This document shows positions 31,331 to 43,080 of a DNA stretch of 64,000 nucleotides, piece by piece (position 1 is the first letter of the stretch; the number at the start of each line of letters is the position of its first letter). The stretch is from NCBI RefSeq assembly GCF_024763615.1, contig NC_077224.1, positions 69,202,712 through 69,266,711 of the forward strand, written 5' to 3'. The translations under genes were made by a program, and so were the position numbers. Origin of the DNA: Phlebotomus papatasi. Lineage: Eukaryota > Arthropoda > Insecta > Diptera > Psychodidae. Under the pieces are notes generated by a model. That model had not been told where the DNA came from, made no database searches, and saw only the letters and a program-made list of their open reading frames with translations.

Positions 31331-32396
31331 GGGTAAGGGCTCATAATTTTGCCCAGTCTGTTTATAAGCATCGATGTTCCAAGTTTGAAGTGCGATATTG
31401 TCGATACTAATTGACCTTTTTTGTTACTCTCTTTTCGGAAGGGTTGTTTAGAAACTTGGCAAGCTGTTTATCGTCTCTATTTTTACTTAAATTAGTTTAA
31501 ATACGTTTAAAAATGAATTGATATGTAGAGGTGAATTTGGCTCTTATTTTGGACAACTTGGTTATTAAACTTGGCTTGGTTATTGGACAGCTAATCCGCC
31601 TTAACAGGATGCCTATTGTTCTTCATTTCATGAACCAATCTTACCAAGTCCTCTTCCTGTTCATGTAAGGGAAACGTAGAATGTCACAAGAAGCTCGGAA
31701 ACTTTCCATATCATTCATTAAAGTGAGTTGACTTTGGTACTCCAAGTACTAGCTGATTTGCTAGTACTTGGGAGTTATTTCCGGGAGCCTTTCAAGGCAT
31801 TTCTCGCTACATCTCGTTCATAGAGATGATGCTCCTTTGTTTTTACAGGCATTTGTCCAACCTAGTCATCACAAAAGCTAAAACTTTACGAAATTTCGTG
31901 AGAAAAACACCTATCCAAAATAAGGCGTATCACTTCACTGATGAATGTCTTAGAAAATTACCCATTTTTCACACGAAAATTCTAATTCACAAGGCAAATC
32001 ACACTTCGGGTCAAATGTACAAATCATCACTAACGTAAATCAACACAATATTCAATGAATATTCAATAACATCACTCAAAAAAAAGCGAAGAAACATTGT
32101 TAGTACTTCATTACAGCTAAATAAGACTGAAGTAAACACGAAGTTCTGTCATATTTCTCGTAAGCAATTGCTCACACTGAATTTTCAACAAAGCAATTTT
32201 AACTCAAATCGTATTCAAAATTTAACGTATTTAATGCTAAAATCTTCCAAAAAGAGCAAATATTTAGATATAATTCATTATTCGTAACATATTGCAAAAA
32301 AACATCCATAATTTTAATCAATTTATTTTGAATGTCCAATTTTACCCTCACAGTGTCCAATTTTAGAAATTGTCCAAAAATTATGAGACTTTCCCC
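31331..32396. mobile_element. Family G TIR element, 1,066 bp, TA-flanked
   Basis: TA at 31329-31330 and 32397-32398. Left GGGTAAGGGCTCATAATTTT, right reversed GGGGAAAGTCTCATAATTTT. The first ~330 bp match 60469-60802 closely. The 70-codon plus ORF (31826-32038) and the 123-codon minus ORF over the right end (32199-32570) resemble nothing I know. Confidence 0.75.
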
Positions 32397-32398
32397 TA

Positions 32399-33379
32399 TC
32401 TCCGTTTCTTTGTAGTTATCTAGATTTTCCTCAAATATCCTCGAATGTCCTTTACTTCCATTAAAATCATTGCGTCCTTTGCGTCCTTTTGTCTCCTTAA
32501 AAGAAATATTCTCCTCAAAAAAGGTGCTAGGGTTGCTGAAGATCATAGAGTTGGATATGTACATTACCAAAGGAATTTTAACAAAAGGCTCAGAGTATAA
32601 TGGCTAAATTAAAATATTTTTACTCTAAAATTATTATTCAAAGTTTTTGATTAACAGTAACTTTTAGGATCATGTGATCTTCAAAGGCTAACTCTTTTTC
32701 TTTCAAGGAAAATATTTACTGAGCAGACATTTCCCTACAAACAATCCTTTTCATTAATTTGATGAATATTCAAGGATTAATTAGGTAAATCTGGAAAATA
32801 GCAGAGAAAATGAAGAGATAAAGATATAATTTGTTCTAGTAAAATCTTCTTTGAGTCCTTCTTTACAAATTCTTCTTTGAAATGACCAACATAAGATAAA
32901 CTGTTATTTTATAAAAAGAGCTTTGCAAAAAAAAATTCGTCACTTTTCTAAATTATATGTCTTATGCTTTAGTGCTTTTCCTACATACTTTTGGGGTCGG
33001 TCCCGGAACAAAAGTTGTTATCTTTGCCAATACCTATTCAATCGCATAGGTCTCATTCGTGGCGAAAGGTTGGACCATTTTGCCCATTGTCCTTTTCTTT
33101 TGTGTGTGTTTTTCTATGTTGTTCTCTATTAAACAAGTATCACGACTTTAAATTCCTCTCAGGTCTCCAGAAATTTTCTTGGAGTGTTATGTCCAGCGCA
33201 CAATAATTATATTGTTTATAAACATGTTTTTAAAATTGCCTTTGAGAGTGAGCGAGATGACTAGATCTAGATTTCATTCATTCTCACTGAAATGTTAAAA
33301 ACATGTTACAAAACAAAAGTTATTGTGCTTTAAGGCCTCTAACTTAACTCCACAGATAACCTTGTCCCTATACAAGAAA
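32399..33379. other. AT-rich DNA, no gene seen
   Basis: Two short overlapping plus ORFs (32923-33132, 32991-33206) in different frames and nothing else. Confidence 0.35.
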
Positions 33380-34770
33380 ATATAATTATTTATTTTATTT
33401 TCTTCATTGCAATAGCTGCCATTTGAATACATTTGTAAGTTCTTATAGGGAAGTAGATGGAAGGAAATTTTTAGTGGGAATATTTGACTCTTGCATCTGA
33501 AGCGTGAGTCATTTAATCCTTACAAGTATCCCTACTTTACCCATCTTCAAACCCAAATAAAAACTGTTAGCAATGGGAAGAACTTTAATATTTTGTACCC
33601 TATTCTCCCACGCTGCACATTTCTCTTTACATTTTATTTCTCCCATGTTTCCAGTCCATGGAGAAAAATGCATATAAAAGTTTTGCAAATGTTCACTCTG
33701 TGGCAGAGTCACGGAATATTGGCTCACTTTACCAACTCCCATGCACAATCTATTCAATGTGCGCCCCAAAACACAATTGCTCCATTTCCCGAGCGCACTC
33801 TTACCGCCTCATATGAACCTTCAACCTCAGTGGGTTGATTGGCAAATGGGTGTAAAGCACTTTTCAAACAACACCAATAACTTGGGAGATTGTGTGTCTG
33901 GGGGAGGGGGGGCTGCGTGTTTGAAGGAATGGGATACAGCAAATAGAGAAATAACTGCCAGAACATAATGGTTTTTACCCAAGGAAATGGTTAATAAAAA
34001 GTTTATTGGCTCCTCCAGTGGTAAAGCCACCCTTCGGCCCAATCAACAAGTTGCTCCTTGGGATTCTGGAGATTCTTAACTTTCATCCAATTTATAAAGT
34101 CACCTGCTTTAAATTTATTTCCTCACCCGCAACCTCATATGCCAATAAACTACCTTATGTTGGTTCTTTGTCCCTTTCTATGACGCACTCGTGCTAGTGA
34201 CACATCTCCCAAGTTCCCATCCCAAAAAAAAAACCCCAACTAGCTGGATATTGAGCATCGACCCTTCGTCCTGATAAAACCCCATCCAACATTAGTACAA
34301 AGGAATTGATTTTACTTTATCAAACAATTCATCCGACACAGAGTACAGCAAATTTTCCTCTCAACGCCCATTCATAAAGTTTTCTGCTGGAAAATCCACC
34401 ATAATAGACTCCCCATCAGAATCATCTGTACAAAATTTCCAGGAGTCATTTTCACCCTAAAAGTGTTAAATTCAAAGGGAGACGTATCTTTTGCAAATAT
34501 TCTTAATTATCCGGAAAAGACTGTATCCTGCATCAGATATATTGCACCCTTAACTCACCTTCATTATTCATTTCAAGTCAGAGGGTTTTTCGGTGTGTTG
34601 AGCGCTTTGTACTCATTTGTGAGCCAGAGTACAATGAAAAACTTTGGACTTATCGAAAATTAATGAATCCCACGCTTAAAGTACAAACGACATTCATACA
34701 AAAAGGGAACAGCACTGCAGAAGACTTTAGTAGGAAAGATTGGGGTAGTTCATGCATGTATGAATTTTGA
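33380..34770. other. Long higher-complexity island
   Basis: Less AT-rich, apparently single-copy DNA with several short overlapping ORFs on both strands (33491-34197 and 34463-34663), none with a known motif. Contains GGGGGAGGGGGGGC near 33900. Confidence 0.4.
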
Positions 34771-34773
34771 TTC

Positions 34774-34792
34774 TTTTTTTTTTTTTTTTTTT
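34774..34792. repeat. Poly(T) run of 19
   Basis: Nineteen T in a row, i.e. poly(A) on the minus strand. It could be the tail of a retroposed sequence or simple slippage; no retroposon body is recognisable next to it. Confidence 0.6.
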
Positions 34793-34823
34793 GAAAATGT
34801 GCATTATAGCCAATGACCAGGGG

Positions 34824-35090
34824 CAGGGAGGTGACATTAGATCTAAAAAATGCGTCCGATTTTAGTGTAAATCTTTCCTGTTTTCGTACACATTTCACGA
34901 AATATCTCCAAAACTACGTAGGTTGCCAATTTGGGGTTTTTAATTGCCTATTCTATATTAAATTGGCTTTTATTTTGTATTTCTATTTTTTGCTAATTCA
35001 TTCTACAATGACAGAAAACAGTTAATAAACTCAAAAGTTTTTTCAGCTCGCTAGAAACATATGGGAAACATAGGAAATGTCATGCCCCTG
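34824..35090. mobile_element. hAT-type MITE, copy 2, with 8 bp target duplication
   Basis: ACCAGGGG at 34816-34823 and 35091-35098 is an exact 8 bp duplication. Ends CAGGGAGGTGACAT and ATGTCATGCCCCTG. Body matches 9938-10205 throughout (TTCGTACACATTTCACGA, ACTACGTAGGTTGCCAATTT, AACATATGGGAAACATAGGA). 267 bp, no ORF. It landed at the 5' edge of the SINE. Confidence 0.88.
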
Positions 35091-35094
35091 ACCA

Positions 35095-35425
35095 GGGGGA
35101 TCTCAGTGGCGCAATAGGCAAGACCGTTGTGTCTTGGGCGGACGAGATCCCTGACTTTACTCGCAAAGTTGTGAGTTTGACTCCCGCCTGGTGCAAGATC
35201 TGAATGCCTAAATTCAGATAAAAAAGACATAAAAAAAGACATAAAGACATAAAAAGACATATTAAAAATGCACCGCCTTCGCCCAATAACTTCGGGGGCA
35301 CGGAAGAAGAATCCACATCGCAGGGAAGGCGTTCCTGAGCGGTCTACACATGGACTTAGCGGATTCTTTCATTACGCAATACAACAGCAGTATAACATGC
35401 TTACATTGTAACATAATGCTCCGAG
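35095..35425 (+). mobile_element. tRNA-derived SINE
   Basis: Pol III box A-like TGGCGCAATAGG (35107-35118) and box B-like GTTTGACTCC (35175-35184) are spaced as in a tRNA, and the 5' part folds like a tRNA-derived head. Next come five AAAAAGACAT-type units, then a GC-richer body with GGAAGGCGTTCCTGAGCGGT. The body recurs at 41878-41950, showing a dispersed family. The 3' edge is approximate. Confidence 0.75.
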
Positions 35426-35507
35426 ACGATTAAACATAATAATAACCAGGAGATATTATAGCTCATCCAGTTTGAATACAGTTCATAAACATTTGGCTAA
35501 AGTTACC
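35426..35507. other. Short spacer
   Basis: Nothing recognised. Confidence 0.3.
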
Positions 35508-35509
35508 TA

Positions 35510-35712
35510 CTCTGAAAAAAAAAAGTTTTGTCAAAACAAGACAAGTTTGTCAAAAGGATGTTCATCCATACAAAATATGAAAAAGTTTGTCAAAGGGGTG
35601 TTTTTCCATATAAAACGCGAGAAAAACTTTTGTCGAATTAGAAAATAACATCCTTTTGACACAATTAGTACAAAATCCATTTGTTCTTTTAACAAAACTT
35701 CTTTTTTCAGAG
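35510..35712. mobile_element. MITE with CTCTGAAAAAA ends, 203 bp, TA-flanked
   Basis: TA-CTCTGAAAAAAAAAAGTTTT at the left and ACAAAACTTCTTTTTTCAGA-G-TA at the right. TTTGTCAAA words recur inside on both strands. No ORF of its own; a short minus ORF crosses it. Confidence 0.7.
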
Positions 35713-35714
35713 TA

Positions 35715-36530
35715 ACAAAATTAAAAGTCAAAGTACATTTTTGGTCTGTAAATATTGGTCAAATTGGTCAGTAAAGAAATCAGTTTTCATCAGAAAAAAC
35801 TAAAATGATTTGTAATTCCATTTTCACAAACCATTCTTTCTTAAAAAAAAAACAAAACTGCCCAATCTGCTAAGCTAAAGCAAAAATGAAACTTCATCCG
35901 CCTAAAATTACCCCAAGCTCCTCTACATTATTCTTGGGGACACTGCAAAGACATCTCGCCTTCCAATTGAAATTCTCATTGCATTCTAGCGCAATAAAAG
36001 CGTAATTGTGTTTGAAATGCTTACACTAGGACATAAAATTGAATTTAAAGTCCTTCAATTGGAATACAAACTCGTTGAGAGGTTTTCTCGCCAAATACTG
36101 CAATGATATGTCCTTCAGTAATAGCTATACAATGAGAAAATTCATAGAAATTGTTAGCTTGATTTCATTCAAATTTAGTAAAAGCAAATCATCATTGTTT
36201 TCTTATGTTTAATTTACGTTTCTAAAATATACAATATTATAAAACACACTAAGAAAAAAATAGTGAAAATTGAGATGAAAACATCAATATTCTCACCAAA
36301 AATTCAAAAAACAAAACTGTGAAAAATTTCGGACAGTTTGCAATATCAGTCATTTTTTTGTTTTTTGTTTTAATTCCAAAAAGTTTATTTCTTAATTTCT
36401 AAGGTTTTTACAATTCTAAAAATAAAAAAGTCGCTTTTAGTCGAAGATACTGCAGAATAATTATTGAAATAGTTTCGGAAGAGTATAAAGGACTTCAAGA
36501 GTGTTGTTGTTTGATATAAGACACAAAACA
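35715..36530. other. AT-rich DNA, no gene seen
   Basis: No recognised gene or repeat. Confidence 0.35.
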
Positions 36531-36531
36531 A

Positions 36532-36646
<115 letters not shown>

Positions 36647-36772
36647 AATTCACAATAATAGGGTCATCCCTTTTACAATTGTGAAAGAAAAAATTTTTTA
36701 AAAAATCAATATAACAGAAGAAAAAAATTAACAAAGAATGAATCAAAATACAAAAAAAAGAAAAGTTGAGCT

Positions 36773-37137
36773 TTAATCTCTCAATGGTTCAGCCTGAAAA
36801 TGCCGCCGAATAGCATCCGCGCAATTACAGCTACTAGCAGGAATAGCATTATGTAAGACGATGCCCTTCACAAACAATGTGCGGTAAAGGCAATCACTGT
36901 TAGATTTAGGTACTATAAGTCCTCGAACCCTAGCCGAACCCCCCCTAACCAGAAGATTCGACAGGTACTCAGGACGCCCAGAAAGCAACAAATTGAACAA
37001 AAAGAGCACTGCTCTCATGTTCAGAAGAGAAGGCAAATCACAGCCAATAAATACATTCCGATGAGGAGTAATGTGGTCCCGACGATTTAAGCCGCAAATA
37101 TACCTAACACAATTATTAAATGCGACTGTTAGGCGAT
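36773..37137 (-). pseudogene. 5'-truncated LINE: C-terminus of the reverse-transcriptase ORF
   Basis: The minus frame reads LTVAFNNCVRYICGL, NRRDHITPHRNVFIG, then LPSLLNMRAVLFLFNLLLSG, RPEYLSNLL and ends at TAA 36773. The pattern (aFNnCvRyi.gLrRrDHI ... R...L.lfNlL.g.peYL) is the conserved C-terminal part of insect non-LTR retrotransposon ORF2. It is open for about 120 codons with no stops. Only the last part remains; the 5' truncation is near 37137. After the stop come about 125 bp of 3' UTR and the (TAA)n tail. Confidence 0.8.
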
Positions 37138-37807
37138 ATATATGTTTTAATTTAATTTCAAATATACTAAGAGTTCTTTTGAAGAAAACAAGTACAATAA
37201 ACTACTTTTCGAGATTCTGCTAAAAAGGAAATTATAAAGAATAAATAAATAAAAATATTTACCTTTTAAACTTAACCGAAAGAGTGAGATCGCTAGTACA
37301 ATTTAATAATTTCTTAAGCAATTTTCGTTTTAATAAATGAATTTAAATTTAGTAAATACCGTAAATACTAAACCGATATGCACCAAAATCCATACAAAAA
37401 AAGTCAGAGAGAATTCTAATCTTTTGAGTTCAACCTTTCCACAATATCCTTTATTTTTTTCTATAAGTCTCTAAATACAGAATTAAGTGATTTTTTTAAT
37501 TTACTACGTTTTTCTTAATTTATATTTAGAGGCGGGAGGTGGATAATAAAACAAAAACTTTAAATCAGTGAAGAAAGTGCTCTAAACTCAAATTTCTACT
37601 AAAGTTAAGTGAGAAGAAAGTAGTGCAATTTACAATTTAGTAACAATTTTATTATACATTTTCAGAAAAGGACATCCTCGAATATTTCATATTTGTGGAG
37701 GTTGTCCTTATAATAAACACAACATGCTTGCGGCAGGCACTTTGTGTTTTAATTGTATCAAACAACATATTCAGCCAGCTGCTCACCAAAAAAATCCCGT
37801 ACTTTGG
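37138..37807. other. AT-rich spacer
   Basis: Nothing recognised up to the 15 bp direct repeat at 37808. Confidence 0.35.
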
Positions 37808-37831
37808 AAGTCTACATCTTGAGTCTTTCTA

Positions 37832-39254
37832 AAGGTGTCTACACATTGGAGCTGATTTCATCAAGAATTATTTCAAGAATTTTTTAAAGAAAAATTCATA
37901 TTTTTGAAGGAATTTTTGAAGAAAAATGCCTCCACACTGGGTTTTTTTATTTTCCATCAAAAATTTTTTTGACAGATTGCCATCATTTCCAAGTATCTTG
38001 CTCTTCTGACTGTTTTTCACGAAAATTTGTTGTTTCACTGCTGGAAAAAGTGAGAAAAGCGTTTGGTGAAATTCCTTGGGATAGTATTTAGTGAATTTCT
38101 GAAGAAAATCTTCTAAATATACAAGGGAATAGTGTTTTTCTGGCGATGTCGTTCCTGGTGGAATCCAACCCAGCCTTTGAAGGAACATTTCCTGTGATTT
38201 TCCTCCAGAAATTGCCGGAAGTTAATCCATCTGTGTATTCTTGAGGTGTTCCACAGTACAGTGGCCTCGTACTCCATGGATTGCAAGATGGATGAAAAGA
38301 AGAAAATTTACGGGCACTTTCCAATCTCTATATGCCTTGGTTACCAATTAAAACAAGAGCTAACCAGAGCCACCGAGGAGATCTCAATGCAAACGATAAC
38401 TGTCCGGAGCTACCAGAAGCCATCACTTGAACCCCCAGAAGAACATCAGAATGATCTTTTATATCATCCACTTTCTCAACCACTAGGAATTATGTGGGAT
38501 TGCTTCCTTTCGGGAACACCAGAACTGGATAGCCAAAGGCCTTCGATTCCTCCGTGGGACTCCCAGTTTGAGTAGTAGTGCATGAAAAGGTGGTGAGAAA
38601 TAAAAAAAAATCTAAAGTAAAATTCTTAAAACCTTAAAACCTTGGTAACCAAGGCATATAGAGATTCCAAAGTGCCCGTAAATTTTCTCCTTTCCATCCG
38701 TCTTGCAATCCATGGAGTACGAGGCCACTGTACTGTGGAACACCTCAAGAATACACAGATGGATTAACTTCCGGCAATTTCTGGAGGAAAATCACAGGAA
38801 ATGTTCCTTCAAAGGCTGGGTTGGATTCCACCAGAACGACATCTCCAGAAAAACACTATTCCCTTGTATATTTAGAAGATTTTCTTCAGAAATTCAGTAA
38901 ATACTATCCCAAGGAACTTCATCAAACGTTTTTCTCACTTTTTCCAGCAGAAAATAACAAATTTTCGTGAAAAACAATCTTGAATCGTGATGGTTTCCGT
39001 CAAGAATTCTGTCAAGAATGACTTTGATGAATTTTATTCCAATGTGTAGCGGGTAATTTCTTTCAAAAATTCTTGATGGAAATTACCTTCAATTGGATAT
39101 GATTTTTGAAGAAATTTGTCTACACATTAGACAAATTTTCTTCAAAAATCCATCTTTTTGTCAAAAATTCTCACCAATGTGTAGGCAATTTCCTTGAAGA
39201 ACACTTCTTGAAGCTCATTTTTGATAGAAATTTCTTATAATGTGTAGACACCTT
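37832..39254. mobile_element. Large foldback element, ~1.4 kb, with coding-like loop
   Basis: Arms of about 515 bp (37832-38346) and 611 bp (38644-39254) are inverted copies, ending in AAGGTGTCTACACATT. CTACACATTGG-type words recur about six times near the ends. A 15 bp word AAGTCTACATCTTGA stands on both sides (37808-37822 and 39255-39269), like a target duplication, though 9 bases lie between the left copy and the left TIR. The ~297 bp loop has coding-like composition. The superfamily is unknown. Confidence 0.8.
38246..38575 (+). CDS. ORF through the foldback loop, unknown protein fragment
   Basis: 109 codons, of which the loop part reads ELTRATEEISMQTITVRSYQ, then EEHQNDLLYHPLSQPLGIMW and PPWDSQFE before TAG. 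Codon use in the loop is far less AT-rich than random reading of this window. In the arms, the outward strands read segments such as PLYCGTPQEYTDGLTSGNFW that only weakly recall a MADF-type DNA-binding domain. It may be a captured host exon or the remnant of the element's own protein; I do not recognise it. Confidence 0.35.
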   Translation: MFHSTVASYSMDCKMDEKKKIYGHFPISICLGYQLKQELTRATEEISMQTITVRSYQKPSLEPPEEHQNDLLYHPLSQPLGIMWDCFLSGTPELDSQRPSIPPWDSQFE

Positions 39255-39297
39255 AAGTCTACATCTTGAAAATGAAGCCACAAGGTGTAGCTTTATG

Positions 39298-39515
39298 GTG
39301 CTATTCCAATGAGAAATGAACATGTTTTTTTAGCACTGTTATACTGTTTTACTGTTCTCAAGTGCTTCTACATAATCGACTTGTCTTTAATTGGTTACTG
39401 TCATGGCTGTTTTTTCAGTCCTTGTCGTATTCCAAAACCACCTAACAGTTATGACAGCAACCAATGCAGAAAAAAGTCGATAATACAGAAGCACTTGAGG
39501 AATTGTAATATGAAT
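39298..39515. mobile_element. Foldback MITE U, copy 1
   Basis: Left GGTGCTATTCCAATGAGAAA and inner TTCTCAAGTGCTTCTACATA; the right half carries CAGAAGCACTTGAGGAATTG. Arms flank GTTACTGTCATGGCTG / CAGTTATGACAGCAAC. Sister at 48588-48787. The outer right end is eroded. The 92-codon ORF over it is a reading of the palindrome. Confidence 0.65.
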
Positions 39516-40059
39516 ATTAATCTCACGGTGAACATGAACCCCAATAAAAGTGCTGAAATGCATTTTAAAACTTTCCAAAAGGATTAAAACCTAAAGTTTT
39601 CAAGAATCTCAGCTAAAAAACAAAAATGTACTCTCTATGTTTTATTTCCAATTTATTTTTTTTTTTAATAAAAAAATCTTTTATTAAAATTTGAACAAAA
39701 ATTTTAAAAAAATACAAACATTTATTTCACTTAGTGGGTGAAAATTGTATTTTTTTTTCTTTCGCTATTCATTTTGTGGTAGTATATGATTATAATAAGA
39801 GTAATTGAATACAAGTAGATGCAATGGCCTGATATGTGAAGAAAAGAAGATTAGTTTAGTCGTGTAGAGAAAGCCGAAGGAGTAACAATAAAAGTTTAGC
39901 GTAAGGAAAGTGAATGTGTTTTAATTAGTGTCTTGTGAGCCACCACCAGAAATTGTACAAATTCAGTTTTACTTATTTTTTTTTTATTTACCATAGATGC
40001 GAATGACTTTATCCTCTGTGAGTGGCTCTTTGACCCCTTGTTGTTCGTAAGCTTTTCTT
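39516..40059. other. AT-rich spacer
   Basis: Nothing recognised. Confidence 0.35.
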
Positions 40060-40400
40060 TAATTCTAGCACTCAATGTGGGTCTTCGGCTGAGAAATACG
40101 CTCTATAAAGCCTTTCGATTAAACCTTTGATATTGAAATACCATTATAGGAATGATTCAACGAGATTTTCGTATAAGGATGAAATGTCAGCCTGGGTAAT
40201 CTGTAAAACATATCCAAAAATGAAATAATTGCACGATTCGTTTTCGAGCAATCCCAAAAAATAAGGTTTTTGGAGGGAAAGCGGAAGAGTGGATGGAAAA
40301 TGAGGGGCATGTTAACGATCCTTGGATTGACGTATGAGGGGGGTCCCCCAAAAATCCCAAATCACTATCACCGTTTTAGAGATTATACTGCCCTCACTGT
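40060..40400. repeat. Dispersed repeat E, copy
   Basis: Shares with 45340-45560 and 55740-56035 the blocks GGAATGATTCAACGAGATTT, then AACATATCCAAAAATGAAAT and a GGGGGTCCCCCA-type word followed by CACCGTTTTAGAGAT. No coding. Confidence 0.5.
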
Positions 40401-40715
40401 GAAGTTCGAATAATAATAAATACATATTATGAACAGGTTTATGATAATAAACATATTAAATAACATATTATGATAAACTTATAGAACGTTTTCAGTATTT
40501 TTTCTGGATATGGAAACTTATAAATGCCCTGAGCGCCCTGTAAAAAAAAAGAAGGATTTCATAAAGTTTAATCGTTAGTGTAAAAGTACTGCAACAATAA
40601 TTCTAATTTATTGAAGAGTATTAAACTGTATTAATTATGTAAATTTAATCCGGTTGCTGTTGAACTTAATAAAAAAAGCAAGATGCATATGAAACATCTT
40701 AAATTTTGAGTTATG

Positions 40716-41493
40716 TATATAGTCATTCGAGGAGAGTTGGAACAGTGGGAGAGATGGACCACTTCGTCTCCTGCCTACACCCTATGCACGATCTCCACCT
40801 CATTTGGTCTATTTGTGCCCTTCAACATTCTAATGAAAACCTCCAAGTTACAGCTTTCTACCTTCAAAATTGTACGAGAAAATTGAAATTGAATTTTTTG
40901 GATGTCTGAAAAATGGCCAAAAATTTTTATTTCGCCATAAGAATACGTGTATTTGGGAGTTGAGGAGAGATGGAACTTAATAGTTTTGGCAACATTTCCG
41001 GTGTGAATTTTGGTAAATGTTCTTCAAAATCTTTTCAAGTAAATCTTAGAAATTATTTTCCCTAAATTTCTGGTAAGACTGACTTGATACACTCAGCGAA
41101 ATTGCCATCGAAGGATATGAGCCTTATATTCCACAACATAAATCATTAATACTGAGAAAATAAAATAAACTCCAATAAATTCAATAAAATAGTGTTCATG
41201 TCTAAAATCACTTCCCTCCTATTCTAAATTAATAAAATAAACTATAAATATTTTGATAAAATTAGGGGTGTTCCATCTAACCCGCATTTATTTTGAGTGC
41301 CTCAAAATGCAACTTTTTTTAAATCCTATTTTTCGAAGTGACTATTTTCATCTAGGCTTTTCTAATATGGATATCTTAAATTTGGAGTCTTCAAATGATA
41401 AACCAGTGAGATTCGCCTTTGTTTCGCATTCAAAACGTATCCGTAATATTGAATATAAAAAGTGTGTTCCATCTCTCCTCGAATGACTATATA
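40716..41493. mobile_element. TIR element, ~778 bp (GTCATTCGAGGAGAG ends)
   Basis: TATATAGTCATTCGAGGAGA at the left is mirrored by TCTCCTCGAATGACTATATA at the right. The word GAGGAGAGATGGAAC recurs near 40960 and its complement near 41265. Two short ORFs (67 and 77 codons) show no known motif. Confidence 0.7.
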
Positions 41494-41589
41494 TTATTTT
41501 AACTTCCTATCTCCAAAGGAAATAAATTTTTGTAAAGTTTCGGAAATTCGGAATTTCGAAGGTAATGGCCTATCGCTATGTTCTGTCCA

Positions 41590-41725
41590 TTAAAGCTTCT
41601 ACACAGTGGGAGCAATTTTCGTCAAAAATTTCTTTTTTGACAGAATTCTGACGTTTTCACATACAGCAGTGAAGACAATTTCATTCAAAAGAGCAATTTT
41701 TGACGAAAACTATGTAGATACTACC
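41590..41725. mobile_element. Short foldback MITE related to the 37832 foldback
   Basis: GCTTCTACACAGTGGGAGCA and AATTTTCGTCAAAAATT at the left, AATTTTTGACGAAAACTATG and TAGATACTACC at the right. The CTACACA-TGGG end word and GTCAAAAATT interior resemble those of 37832-39254. Confidence 0.6.
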
Positions 41726-41877
41726 TATAGTTTAGGGGTATGTATATATAACAAATTGTTAGATATAGTAACTTGGGATGCTCGAAAGATCTTTCTTATA
41801 AAGTGTATAGAGTCGATCTTCATATCAGCTTACATTTGTTTTTCTCCTAATCTGTTTCTTAATATTTTAAAATTCAC

Positions 41878-41950
41878 ATCACGGGAAGACGCTCCTGGGC
41901 GGTCTACAATGGACCTCACATATTCTTGCAACATGAGATATGACACATGA
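41878..41950 (+). mobile_element. SINE 3' fragment
   Basis: GGAAGACGCTCCTGGGCGGT then CTACAATGGACCTCACATATTC and ACATTGTAAAATG correspond to the 3' body of the SINE at 35095-35425. The tRNA-like head is missing. Confidence 0.6.
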
Positions 41951-42159
41951 CATTGTAAAATGATTAATTTGTAATACAAAATATCTCGATACAATTAATA
42001 ATAACACCTTTAAAGACTACAAAATGATGTTGTCGATACAGTTGAATTTTTTTTAATAATAGAGCAATTCTCAAATTTTGTTGTTAGTCTGCATATAATC
42101 CGGATGGGATTTATCATTCATTTGTCAACCGCGAAGTGTAATATCTGTCAAAACAATTA
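41951..42159. other. AT-rich spacer
   Basis: Nothing recognised. Confidence 0.3.
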
Positions 42160-43080
42160 AATATTCAGTAGCATGAGATTGTCTACAATACTAATGAATA
42201 TTCACCATTAATTACCACCGGAAAGCTCTCATGTCTGGTTAATGGGTAAAAACAAGCCCTGGTGCCATTTCGCCATGGCACTAAGTAAACTTTACTCTCA
42301 GAACAAACACACTTGAGGCCACGAGAGGGCAATTTCTACAATGTGCCTCAAATGAAAACAATGCGCGGTGTGTTACCTCAAATTATGCACTCTCAGAACT
42401 CAACAAGGGTCGATGGAAAACTTTCCTTTGCAAATGTGGTTATAGCGAGAATGCAATGCATACTTGTGGTGAGAACCAAGAAGATAAACTCATTAAAACT
42501 TTAATTAATCATATGGATTAGAAGGAGAGAAATTATATGCTTAATTCATTGTGAAAATTTTCCCACAGAAAATTTTCTTTCCTTTTTCTGTAGAAAATAT
42601 TTAAAAAAAAAAAAAACTTTGCAATTTGCTCCAATTTTACCATCCTCACCGAGTTCTCTAATATATATAGTATTCCCCATTCGCGCAAACTGGGCTTTTT
42701 TCCCCATCAGTTTTCACTGCAGAGGAATTTGCATAAAAAATAATCATGTTTCAACGCATAAATTCCGAATTACAAACTTTATACTCAACCAGCCTCATAA
42801 TTTTCATTGCGGTACGAGTTATTTTGCCATCACGTTTTCCCACCCTTTTTTGGTCTGGTGTACTTTGGGGGGGAGTGAATTGCCAGCCACAAAACTAACT
42901 CCAATTCAAATTTATCCTTCGTAGAAGTCCCCACCCACCCCTGTTCTCTATCCGCAAGTGAAACTTGATGTCCGTGGAAATAGATAAAGTTCTAAAGTGC
43001 CGTATATGTACATATAATGTTGAGATGGGAAACTAGACACATTACTTGAGAGAATTTATTGCAAAGTGATTGAAAGAGTC
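42160..43080. other. Higher-complexity island
   Basis: More balanced composition (for example CACGAGAGGGCAATTTCTAC) with no repeat partner and only short ORFs (63 and 101 codons) of no known type. Contains an imperfect inverted repeat GAAAATTTTCCCACAGAAAA near 42552. Confidence 0.4.

Noticed and set aside
32199..32570. 123-codon minus ORF
   Set aside because: Spans the right end of the family G element into flanking DNA, so it cannot be a conserved gene of either.
35095..35190. Functional tRNA gene
   Set aside because: Box A- and B-like words are present but the cloverleaf stems do not close well and the unit continues into a SINE body.
38088..38324. MADF-type DNA-binding domain in the foldback arm
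   Set aside because: Only a W..I-type fragment resembles it and the rest of the domain would need frame changes; too weak to name.
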